Of a DNA stretch of 64,000 nt, positions 35,601 through 44,780 are shown one piece after another; within the stretch, counting starts at the first letter, position 1, and each line of letters starts with the position of its first letter. The notes under the pieces are model-generated. The model searched no databases, was not told the origin of the DNA, and saw only the letters and a program-made list of their open reading frames with translations. The stretch comes from Thuidium tamariscinum. Taxonomy: Eukaryota; Streptophyta; Bryopsida; Hypnales; Thuidiaceae. Where the stretch lies: NCBI GenBank assembly GCA_947034885.2, contig OX344754.2, positions 6,145,001-6,209,000 on the forward strand, in the 5' to 3' direction. A program made the position numbers and the translations under genes.

Positions 35601-35743
35601 TCTCTTTTGCGACTGCAATGGGCTCCACCACCTAATGACGTCGTTGGCATGTCTTGGCTTGTAGCAAGTTGAAGCCCGTCTTGGGAAGTCGAGGGTAACT
35701 CTGCGTCACTAGGAGCAGGTGATGAAAAACTCTCCAACGCCAT
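32642..35743 (-). pseudogene. piggyBac transposase (DDE_Tnp_1_7), full-length frame with nine in-frame stops
   Basis: It would cut and paste the surrounding element at TTAA. From ATG 35743 to TAA 32642 one frame runs 1,033 codons with no apparent indel. The N-terminal ~480 residues are Ser/Thr-rich and acidic. Next come DTNRYASE (about 520), the region with MGIKHLPNHRSYW, VDETIIPYKGKY (catalytic D about 644), RQYLPRKPTRWGVKVWYLAD, CTDNYFTS (D about 784) and FIRGVDVANH (D about 901). A Cys/His-rich C-terminal domain, CRFC...CPQC...HPGDCF, follows at about 995-1025. All three catalytic aspartates are present. Typical piggyBac transposases are about 600 residues, so the N-terminal extension is long. 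In-frame stops are TAG at 35567, 35444, 33827, 33266 and 33257, TAA at 34814 and 34682, and TGA at 34157 and 33635. Each is one C-to-T step from CAG, CAA or CGA. Confidence 0.88.
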
Positions 35744-35799
35744 GCGGCCTGGGCGTGCAGTTTGGAAAGAGTGCAGTCGTCTTCAATAGGATAAAAATT

Positions 35800-36177
35800 C
35801 TATCGCGGCAACGTAGAGTGCAGGCAGAGTTGGCAAACACAAGGAGGACTGGAGGCGTCCGGCCACAATATGAAACGTAGGGTGTGATTCAAATCATCAC
35901 TGAAGCCGTCCCGATGGCCTTCGAGAAGTCTCTCAGTCCACCGAAGAATGCGAACACAATGATGTCGAAACAAGAATCTGAGGCCGCATGGGGTGTCTCT
36001 CCTCTTGATGCCTCGCTTCACTGGTTTTCTCAGAAGGTACTGTCGGTCCAAGAGTGCAAGAATTTGTTGTGTCTGGGTATGTGTTGCGCCCACGAAGGAA
36101 GTCCACTGCCGAATGGTTTCACGAATCACTGGCAGCCTCGGATGATGCTGCTGAGAGGATGTCGATTCGTCGGCCAT
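35800..36177 (-). CDS. Hypothetical 125-residue protein inside the piggyBac
   Basis: The frame starts ATG (MADESTSSQQHHPR) and ends TAG. It is on the transposase strand, 57 bp upstream of its ATG and in another frame. It is Arg/His-rich with a basic middle (RKPVKRGIKRRDTP) and a CVCQLCLH motif near the end. No family is recognised. It could be an accessory protein or an upstream exon of the transposase, or chance: the element is GC-richer than its surroundings, which makes long frames more likely. Confidence 0.3.
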   Translation of the reverse strand: MADESTSSQQHHPRLPVIRETIRQWTSFVGATHTQTQQILALLDRQYLLRKPVKRGIKRRDTPCGLRFLFRHHCVRILRWTERLLEGHRDGFSDDLNHTLRFILWPDASSPPCVCQLCLHSTLPR

Positions 36178-37635
36178 GAAACGGTACAAACATACTTGTG
36201 TTTCTTCGATGTCGTTTTCAATGCAAGCCGTCCGTGCAGTATGAATTAGGCTATTGTTGTTGTCAAGAAGGACACAAACATATAAAACATAAGATAGGTG
36301 AAGTAGAAAGGAAAACTTAAAAGAATAAATCAAGTTTAGAGAAGAGTTTCACAATGTGAGCTACAATTGAAAGTGAAGGCGTTTAATTCAAAAGCTATGA
36401 AAAGAAAATGCAAACCTTCTGAGTATTGCCCTTGTTGTAAAAGTGTTTGCAGCTAGCTAGCAACTGAATGTCGTGAAATTCTCTTTGAAGTCCTAAAGTG
36501 CTAAGAAAACGCTTAGTGCATAGTACTCCCGAACACTATGGTAGCATTAGACAAAAGTTCATGAAACTATTGCTCTGTAATTTCAGATGGTGCACGACAC
36601 AAGGAGATTTGACAGAGATGATGGACTGAAGTATAAAACTGTGACAGTGTCCACTAAGAAAGAAGTCTAGATTGAACTTTCAACAAAACTGATGTGAGAA
36701 ATGAAGCTAAATCGTCATAGGGAAGCATAGTAAAAACAGTAGTTTGACTGCAATCGAAGAGCGCATTTGGGAACTCTAGCTCATGTCGATTTGTATTGTC
36801 AGAATGAGTGCTGATCAAATTCCGCCTCACGTCCTCAATGACTACATGTAGCGATGTCAAGGAAGCGCTGTCGTAAATCATGATTGGATAGGGAGACTGA
36901 GTGCTTCGCAAGTTTTATTTTCAATTTCAAACCTTTATTTTCTACTTCTACCTAAATTTCAATAGGTGGAAGGGATAATAGAATTCCAAAAAACAAGTAG
37001 CATTCAATGTACAGAGCAGTGCAAGATGGCCTTCTAGAATGTACTACAATGTGTGCAACTTTCTTTCATAGTTTTATATTACTCAACATCTACCTCATGC
37101 CTTCAGCAAGGAAGAAAATTCAAAAAAATCAAAGAACAAGCATTCATGGTTTAGGCGGTGCTTTGTTTGAAAAAGAATTTCAATAGCTGAGCATGAACTG
37201 AAGGAATGACAGCTACCACTCTGGTTTTTGATTTTAGCATTATAAAATTCTTTTCAGTAGAACTATGGGTACGGTAGCTGCCGTTCACGAGGCACGTTGG
37301 GCAGCTCATTATAGTTTTGTACGACATAGTGACATCATCAAGTTCAGCACTGGCAGAGTGCCCAACATAAAAAAAAATTGGCAAAATTTCTCTCTGCTTC
37401 TTGTCCAGTCTTCAATGGGCAAGGCAAAATTACTTGATTCTAAGACACTACATCACCTTCTCATTTTTCAAAAAAAGTGGAAGACATTTCAAAGCAATTG
37501 ATTCTTCACTGAGAGTACTAAACAATTGCAGCTTCCACTAGAAAAAAATTTGGATGAAAAACTGATGTTTTCTAGACATAATAGAACTTCTTGTCTGTGC
37601 GTCGTCCAAAAAATGGACGCTCCCACGCTTAGGGG
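36178..37635. other. piggyBac non-coding segment 5' of its genes
   Basis: AT-richer than the coding part. It would contain the promoter of the minus-strand genes. No clear TATA box was selected, and an 85-codon minus frame (36654-36911) has no recognisable features. Confidence 0.4.
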
Positions 37636-37892
37636 TTAAACAAGAAAATGGCCAAATAAGCCTGGCCTGCTTGTAACCCTTTTATAGCTGCCCCGCATCG
37701 ACCCTCGACAATGAAGCCAAGCTAACGTACAAACGGAACAATACTCCCCTTGAAGGTGAAGAAAACGTATTGTAACATATCCGGCCTTTGATCAAGTCTT
37801 CGATTGCTACTCCGGAATCGAGATCTTGGTTCTTTGAGTTGGCACAGTCAAAGCCCAAATGAGGTAAGATTCTTGTGAAAGTTTGCCAATAT

Positions 37893-38200
37893 GGCAAATT
37901 TCGTTAAAATGGCAGTATTCCAAATGCCATTTTTCAAACCGCGCGGTCTGAATTGAAAATTGACATATACGACAGGTATAGAATTTTAGAAATCTAGGTT
38001 TCATTTAGATTTACAAAATCTATGACAGTTTTACATTTCAGATTGTGCGGTTTGAAACATCTTGGACAGATATAGATTTCAGATATCTACAACATATGTA
38101 AATTTCAAAAATCTATGACAGATGTAGATTTCAGATTGCGCAGTCTGAACTGTCAAAAGTGTCAAACTAATGGAATACCACCAATTTAACAAAATTCACC
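37893..38200. mobile_element. Family H element, copy H2, just right of the piggyBac
   Basis: The left end GGCAAATTTCGTTAAAATGG and, inverted, GGTGAATTTTGTTAAATTGG form terminal repeats continuing into GTATTCCA. The 308-bp body has internal duplications of an ATAGATTTCAGAT-like phrase and of a TCAGATTGYGC phrase. It has the same orientation as H1. Confidence 0.6.
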
Positions 38201-40622
38201 ACCAATTCTTTCAAGGACTAGTTTCAAGGCAACGCTAAGGACAAGACAAATCTTACCTGCCACACACAAGCTTCAATATTTGAATTGCATAGCATTGAAT
38301 GTGCAGTGGTCATCCATCTTTCCTTCAAATGTAAATTTGTTGCCTGTTTTCCATTATATATTGATATCATTCAATTCGGTTATATTGCCCTCTGCATTTG
38401 AAGCTTGATAATTTGGAAGTTGGTGTCAATGCTTCGGATTTCATAATGTAATTCAAGGAGCATTGATAATTGATGTAGCTATGATGCTTAGAATACAGAC
38501 AATGCTAGATGATGGTCTCTGCATTCAGGTGTGGAAGTTTAGTAGGTTAAGCAAGTCCCAACAAATCGCAGTATGAACTTCAACAAATCCCAACAATGTT
38601 GTGAACTTATTGTGTTGCATCTTAGTTGCTTAGTTGAGTTAAACAACACATAAATTTTAGTATTTTATTTTTTTCTTAGGATGTGTGTCACTGTTGAAAT
38701 CATCTTCAAGAGAACACCAACACATAGCTGCACAAATCTTAAGTCAAATTTGGGTACATCTGTAATCAATCAATGGTCTTAATCTATCCATACAAGTGTC
38801 CTAAATTCCTCTCTACAAACAATTAGAATCTTTGTCCAACTACTAAAAAACACCCATTCAACAAAAACTAAGTTAGAATTTTAATAATCGCGTGCTTATT
38901 TGCTTATTTGGACGATTCTAACTTCGATGCAATCACCAAACTCACTTGAGATTCTCTTCACAATTTATCAAATATTATGAAGCTTGGAAGACTTCCAATA
39001 TTATGCACACTCTCAATGCCTTGATTGTAGGAAATAACTACCTGTTGGCACCTATTTCTCTTCAAGTCCAATACTCCAAGTTGATGGAATTAGATCTCAT
39101 ATTCATTGTCCACCTTGCTCTAACACCATTAAGCATTGGATGAGGGTGTTACCCATCTTTCAAAATTGCAAGATTCATTGGCCTCTTCGATTTGGAAGGT
39201 TGCCATGTGTGGACTCTTAAAATCTTCTCAATAGTACAGTAAAAGCATTTGTCCATTTCTCTGTTGCTCTACGGCTATTCTCACTACCAATCAATATAGT
39301 TAGTTTTTGTGAATCTTGTTTTTAATGATAGTTTGATTGGAATGAATGCAAGAGGGTCTAGATTTTGGTAAACATAAGCTAGGCGCTCAACGGTTAAGAT
39401 AAAAGTTCATGCCAATTTGAAAGTAGAAGGCAATGCCCTGCAAATTGGGCATCATTTATCAACACTTGCATCCTTCACTATCCACCGAAAAGACGGCACC
39501 CACCTCCCATTGAGTATCAGCTGTTGATTTGAGGAGAAAATAAATGAAGCCCCTCCCCCAATGTTGATCTGCTTAGGAGGGTAAAAACAGAAGCCATCAA
39601 TGTGTGAATGTTGATTGATGGTAATAGATGTGGGACAAATATGGAAATTGTCCCATATTGTTTGTATTAACATTGGTTTCTGAAAAGTAGAAGAGGAGGG
39701 GGAGGGGTGGGGCAAGGATATGAAAATTTTTAAATTTTTAAAATTAATTTTTTTGAGAGGCGGGAGGGGGCTGAATTTATAAAAAAAATTTAATAATCAT
39801 TTGAGTGGATGGTGAGGCGGAACCTCACCTCCCTACCCACTTGCATCCTTCACATCTTTATAATTTACTTGGAGGGGCATTTGCTTTGCTTTGCAATGCA
39901 GATTATTTACTCAATTCTGTCCTTGATTATCACTATATTGGTATCAGGAATATAAAGAAGTCATCATAAGTATTGGCTTCAAGCTTGCTCTTGAAAATTT
40001 TCATAGGAAGGAAAATGAAATTGGCATCCAACACAAATCATTTCATATTTTTTGAACTTTATCGCAATTAATTATGAATTTCTAAAGTTGAAACGCAGTG
40101 GTATCTAAAAGCAGTCCCCTCCTAAAATGTACACTTTCAATACATTGAAGAAAGAAAAATTTACCTCTGCATTAGAGGTCTCTTTTAAAGCACCCTCCCT
40201 TAGGTTTAGGTGAGAATTCAATGAGCTACTGCTACCAGAGCCCTTGCTATTCACACATAAATCAGGTTCATAATTCATAAGTAATTGAACAAATTAAGAT
40301 GGTCTTCAATGTAGATGCCGGAACCTTTCTCTACACTGATTTTACTGGACCTGAATGTTTAAATAGCTCTAATAAGCTCTATACTGTTCTCTCTCTTGGA
40401 GCACATGTACATGAACTGTTCACAAAATCAATAGTGATGAGACTTGAATGAATGATGTGCAACAAGTATTGAAATATTAAAATCATTGTAGATCAAAAAA
40501 GAGACGTAGGCAATCTTTGCAGCGCTTATGAAAACCAGTGAAAAAATTCAATCCGTAGGTGATTAGCTTTGGAATTCATGGTAAGTTTTTTGGTTTTTGC
40601 TCATTTGGATATTCACTCATTT
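38201..40622. other. Gene-free AT-rich spacer
   Basis: Nothing recognised. Open frames of 65 codons (38946-39143) and 87 codons (39452-39715, minus) lack features. Confidence 0.45.
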
Positions 40623-41245
40623 TCAACACATGGGACAGGTAGTGAAATTGAACAAAACATAGAGTCTATTCGTGAAATCACTGTAGCCATCTTTTATTTT
40701 GTAGCCACCTATCACTGTGACTCTCACTTCAGTGAGCTGGGTGTTTAGGTTAGGACTTAGGACTGCCTGCCTAATTCTCTTCCCACTCCCTGTCGACACA
40801 CAAGCTAAAAGAAAACGTACGGTGAAACCGGCACACAAAAAGCTAAAACAGAATGTAACAGCCGAAACCAATAGCGCAACAAAAACAAAGCTGATACCGT
40901 AGTGTACGATGCACTCAATGAGTTCACATGAAAAACTTTTGAACATCCGCTCTTTCAAGGAACGTTCACTTGCAATCAACACGCCAAATTCTCCTTGAAA
41001 TATGAAACTGTACTTCACAACAGGGACCCGCACCTTTGAGTGCAACTTCCGTTCTACTCATTGCACCGAACCAGCTCTGTAAAGTACGCATAATTATAAA
41101 CAGTGTCACTGATCTGCCTTCTCTGGCTCCAGTTGCTTCCACACTGCGAATCCTCAGTTCCTTCAGATTGTATAATGTCATTCTCCCAGCAACACCCATC
41201 TCATGTTACCAGCGTGCTCCAAGTTCCCCACGAATCCTCGGCCTG
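40623..41245 (-). other. Possible exons of an unrecognised gene
   Basis: Composition rises above background. A minus-strand frame at 40623-41045 (140 codons) contains a hydrophobic stretch of about 45 residues, including GISFVFVALLVSAVTFCFSF. An upstream frame starts ATG at 41199 with MGVAGRMTLYNLKELRIRSV. A plausible acceptor (TTTTGTGCAG) precedes it at about 41245. The frames do not join cleanly by eye and no family is recognised. Confidence 0.2.
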
Positions 41246-41966
41246 CACAAAACATTTACGTTAACCACAACTGATTGTCACACTTAAATAAATGCAACAC
41301 TTCAAGTCTTGCACAATGAGCACATATTAAAAAGTAAGATTATGTCATAATTTGCTTGAAACCTCTATCTATTTTTATATGCCTCTAATGCTTCATTTGA
41401 TTGAAAAATTGGGTCTGAAGGTGTGCAAGTAGGCTGGAATGGTAGACTGTACTTCATTGATTATTAATTACACTTATTTATTGAAGGTCAAAGAAAAAAC
41501 ACAACACACATCGTTGAGTTGGACTTACAAGGATAACTCCTGTGGATTTCAAGAACATACGCCACTTCAAAGTCAAAACTTATGAAGGTTTTAGATCATC
41601 TACCAAAAAGACTTCAAACTCTCCTAACCTTCGCATGTGGTACACTAATCACGCATTCAAACCCTTATGACTTTTGCATGTTGGTAGAAGAGTCACACAT
41701 TCAAACCCTCACAACTTTTGCATATGGTAGATGGATCATGCGTTAAAAGCCTTACAACTTCTGCATATGGTGGAAGAGTCACACATTAAAACCCTTATAA
41801 CTTTGGCAAACCTTTATAACTGAACTTTTGCATAAGTTAGACAGATAACGCATTCTTTGGTGCATTGGAATTCTCTTTCAATTGCTACCATAAATATTAA
41901 AATTCTGAACCATTTTAGTAATAGAAAATATGAAAAGCGAGAAATTAGGGGAAGTTACCCCGTGAT
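41246..41966. other. Gene-free spacer with a short internal repeat
   Basis: Between about 41590 and 41830 the phrase ACTTTTGCATATGGTAGA recurs loosely four or five times, with CACATTCAAACCCT-like sequence, at spacings near 55 bp. This looks like a degenerate tandem array. No gene. Confidence 0.5.
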
Positions 41967-42326
41967 TTAAGAAGCTGGATGTGCAGCTCCAGCACCCGTA
42001 GCGGCCACTTTGGCGACCTCTACCGTAGGAATCTCCGCGTCCTTGTCCGCCTGTTCATCCTCCGGATCGACGAAGTTCGGGTCACGCTCATCCAGTGCTG
42101 CGGGAATGTGCTCCGAGTAATCAGCGTCGGTGTACGGCCCATCGATGGTGAACTTCCCGCCATGGCCGTGCTTCTTGACCGCATTCTTGTCTGGATGATT
42201 GGAACGGCGATCCAGACGCTCTGTTCCTGCCTTGAGATTCTTCTGATGCTCGTAGTCGTCCCATCCCTTTCCTTCCTTCGGAAACAACTCGGGATTCTCC
42301 TCTCTCACTGTGTTAGTGTCCGCCAT
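41967..42326 (-). CDS. Small charged protein, possibly HABP4/PAI-RBP1-like mRNA-binding
   Basis: An intact 119-codon frame on the minus strand, ATG 42326 to TAA, sits in a GC-rich island. The sequence starts MADTNTVREENPELFPKEGK, continues GWDDYEHQKN, has a basic RLDRRSNHPDKNAVKKHGHGG patch at about residues 38-58, then an acidic IPAALDERDPNFVDPEDEQ segment and an Ala-rich tail. It has no membrane segment or signal peptide and is probably disordered. The RRS...KK.GHGG patch recalls the HABP4/PAI-RBP1 RNA-binding signature, but the match is by memory and weak; a stress-related hydrophilic protein is an alternative. In-frame ATG 42398 would add 24 residues, but it lies upstream of the proposed splice acceptor at 42383, so 42326 is preferred. 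Confidence 0.7.
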   Translation of the reverse strand: MADTNTVREENPELFPKEGKGWDDYEHQKNLKAGTERLDRRSNHPDKNAVKKHGHGGKFTIDGPYTDADYSEHIPAALDERDPNFVDPEDEQADKDAEIPTVEVAKVAATGAGAAHPAS

Positions 42327-42382
42327 TGTGTAATCGTCTCGGTAATAGCACAAACTTCGTAATACAGAAAACTCAACAAAGC

Positions 42383-43099
42383 CTGGAAATGCAGACACAT
42401 GAAATTAGCACGTCACGTAAAACACATGAGCACCGCTACACCTGATTACAATACCCACACAACTGCAACACTCCAAAATCTCGCACAGTAAGAACACATC
42501 AGCTTTAAAAACATAAACTTCCTCAGTTACTTTAAATCCTTGTAACTTTAGCATACGATATCCAAATTGATATCGAAGAAACTATCCAAATCCTGCATCC
42601 CTTGAAGGATTGAAATCCTCTTTACATATTCAAACAGGAATCTATTTAAAAAACGACAATTCTAATTGTAAAAAATACGACCAGGGCTGAAAGTGTCACA
42701 GTAATATGCGGTCACCTTTATCGCACCCAAACCTAATACACAAAACATGAATAGCAACAATGTCGTAACCTAAATAATGCACAAAGCATGCACACCAAGT
42801 TCAACCAAACCCTAAAAATTTCAGATTCAGAAGAAACAACCATCTTCACTACCATACCAGAGACTCTATCCAATTAGCATTGACCCGCTATTCAAGTACG
42901 TAAGGTAGCTACTCAAACTTCAATCTACAAATTCAGGGTAGCTTCTGACATTGCAATGCTTACTCCCCGCTTTGCTCCAGAGCTAATAAAATTAGGGTAC
43001 AGTGAAAAAACTCCAAACCCTGAATCAAACCCTTAATCAGAAACTCTGCAACAAACTTGCTGCGAAAAAGAATGATTGAAAGATAGAAGCTCAACTTAC
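42383..43099 (-). other. Probable 5'UTR intron of the small charged protein gene
   Basis: Reading the minus strand, a consensus donor CCG|GTAAGTT begins at 43099 and an acceptor TTTCCAG|GC ends at 42383. This gives a 717-bp AT-rich intron between a GC-rich leader exon (about 43100-43300) and the coding exon. Leader introns of this size are common in highly expressed plant genes. Inferred from splice motifs and composition only. Confidence 0.5.
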
Positions 43100-43391
43100 C
43101 GGGAATCGATTGACGAAGCACTAGCGAATTCTGTAAATCTCGTGATTCTTGAGAACAGTGACGACTTTGGAAGGTTACGGAGGTGTAAAACAAATTTGTG
43201 GACGCAGAATCTCTTGGGGAAGGGCCACCGAGACAGCGAGGACAGGAGAGGGGGCTGGGCATTGGAAGGGGGAGCGGGGGTGGAGACTGGACACTTGGCT
43301 CTATGGGGTTTTGACACTTGGCTTGCATGCTGGTGGAGGTTCCAAAATCCTATCCATGTGTCATTGGGAAGAGTATTTTGGGGGTTTTTTC
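43100..43391 (-). promoter_or_regulatory. Leader exon and promoter region of the small charged protein gene
   Basis: A GC-rich block upstream of the donor at 43099; the plus-strand text has G-rich runs (GGGGGAGCGGGGGTGG at about 43270). Transcription start and core elements were not resolved. Overlapping open frames on both strands here are attributed to composition. Confidence 0.4.
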
Positions 43392-44000
43392 AAGTTTAAC
43401 TTGTTAGTTCACTGTCATCTGTTGGGGTTATAATTGAAGGGCACTAGGAGCTTAAAAAAACAAGGCCCCTATGACCAAGGTAGTCACCAAACTATTTCAA
43501 TTATTGAACTAGGAGGTATATTCTTTGTTTTGAGAGTGAACAATGAAGTCATTTATAGATCACTTTTCGGCCTCACTATCCTTTTAGAATTAAGGTAAAG
43601 AGACCCATCATGTACTGAACCCCAAATTTGAAGTTCTATTTTTGAATCCAAATAGTTACACTACAGTCTAATATAGGTCTTATTGTATTCATTATATATT
43701 TTTTAAAGTTTAACTTGTTAGTTCACTGTCATCTGTTGGTGTTATAATTGACGAGCACTAAATGCTTAAAAAACAAGGCCCCTATGACCAAGGTAGTCAC
43801 CAAACTATTCCAATTATTGGAATAGTATTATAAGCGTGTTCTTTGTTTCAAGAGTGAACAATGAAGTCATCCATAGATCACTTTTCAACTTCACTGTCCT
43901 TTTAGAGTTAAGGTAAGGAGACCTTGAAGCTCTATTTTTGAATCCAAATAGTTATACTATAGTATAATGTAGTTTTTATTGAATTCAATATATAATTTGA
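43392..44000. repeat. Direct tandem duplication of ~310 bp
   Basis: Sequence beginning AAGTTTAACTTGTTAGTTCA at about 43391 recurs at about 43706. Matching continues through CAAGGCCCCTATGACCAAGG, GTGAACAATGAAGTCAT and TTTTTGAATCCAAATAGTTA. The second copy has lost about 20 bp in the segment corresponding to 43600. Divergence is modest, roughly one difference per ten bases, so the duplication is not very recent. No coding frame. Confidence 0.85.
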
Positions 44001-44500
44001 AATTGGAGATGAAAAAGTTGGATTTGGCTTCGAAAATCACTATTTTTTTAATTCAATGAATTCACCTATCTAACATATGAGTTGATTAGATTGCTTGACA
44101 TGTGAAATAAGCCCTATTTTTGGTTGGTTTGCAAAATAAAATTGTATTAGTATATTTTGAGAAGATTGTGACAAACCCACTCATTTGTAAAATGAAATAA
44201 TCAATAACCTACCTCCTATATATATTAATAATTTTTTAAGATGTTCTACTTACAATTAGTATGGGATATTAATGTAGTACATGTATCTATAGATTGTTAA
44301 TATTTCATATACATATCCAAACATTGCATATCCTATAAAAATACCCATATCCATATATTTTACTATATTAATATTTTATATAAAATGTCCTTTTCTATTT
44401 GGTATACAAAATTCCATATCATTATTAGATCACTATATAAATATAGATATCTTTATTAACATTTGATTTTTTGTTTTTGAAAATCACTAGAAGAAGAAGG

Positions 44501-44780
44501 CATTAGGAGGGATTTGAGGGCTTCCAAGGGCCGTTTCAGAGTCTGTTCACAAAACTATTCAAAGAACTGTTGGCTGCTATCAATCAACATTTACCAAAAA
44601 AAATAAAAATTTGGGTCCTGAAATATGAAAAAAAGTTCAATTTTTTTTAAAAGAATTTAATGACCTAGCATGGTCTTGACCTCACTAGAATCCTATGTTT
44701 TGGGGTTCTTGTGGCAGTTTTTGTGTTCCTAGATTACAAGAACTCATAGTCTTCCAAGAGCCCTCAAATCCCTCCTAATG
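44501..44780. mobile_element. Family B miniature element, copy B3
   Basis: Left end CATTAGGAGGGATTTGAGGG, right end CCCTCAAATCCCTCCTAATG: a perfect 20-bp inverted repeat. It is 280 bp, the same element as B1 in the opposite orientation. Flanks (AGG and AAT) show no target duplication. Confidence 0.9.

Larger units (their letters stand above)
31374..37635 (-). mobile_element. piggyBac superfamily DNA transposon, 6.26 kb, TTAA-flanked
   Basis: TTAA sits at 31370-31373 and 37636-37639. The termini read inward as CCCCTTAGTGACGCCATT and CCCCTAAGCGTGGGAGCG, an imperfect inverted repeat sharing CCCCTWAG and a further GYCCATT after a small gap. Both ends and the TTAA target are hallmarks of piggyBac. 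The transposase gene is on the minus strand (32642-35743). A second, shorter frame lies upstream of it (35800-36177). The 1.27 kb between the transposase end and the left terminus and the 1.46 kb at the other side are non-coding. The element is less AT-rich than its surroundings. Structure is complete, but the transposase frame has stops, so it is not expected to be autonomous now. Confidence 0.92.

Noticed and set aside
5087-35743. UAG read as glutamine (genetic code change), suggested by two TAGs in the transporter and five in the transposase at Gln-compatible sites
   Set aside because: The transposase frame also has TAA and TGA stops, CAG is used normally for Gln in the transposase and in the 41.97 kb gene, and the transporter itself ends at a TAG of normal family length. 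Deamination or simple loss of function explains the data better.
40623-41045. Membrane protein gene suggested by a hydrophobic 140-codon frame
   Set aside because: Kept only as a possible exon: no family match, and upstream frames do not join cleanly.
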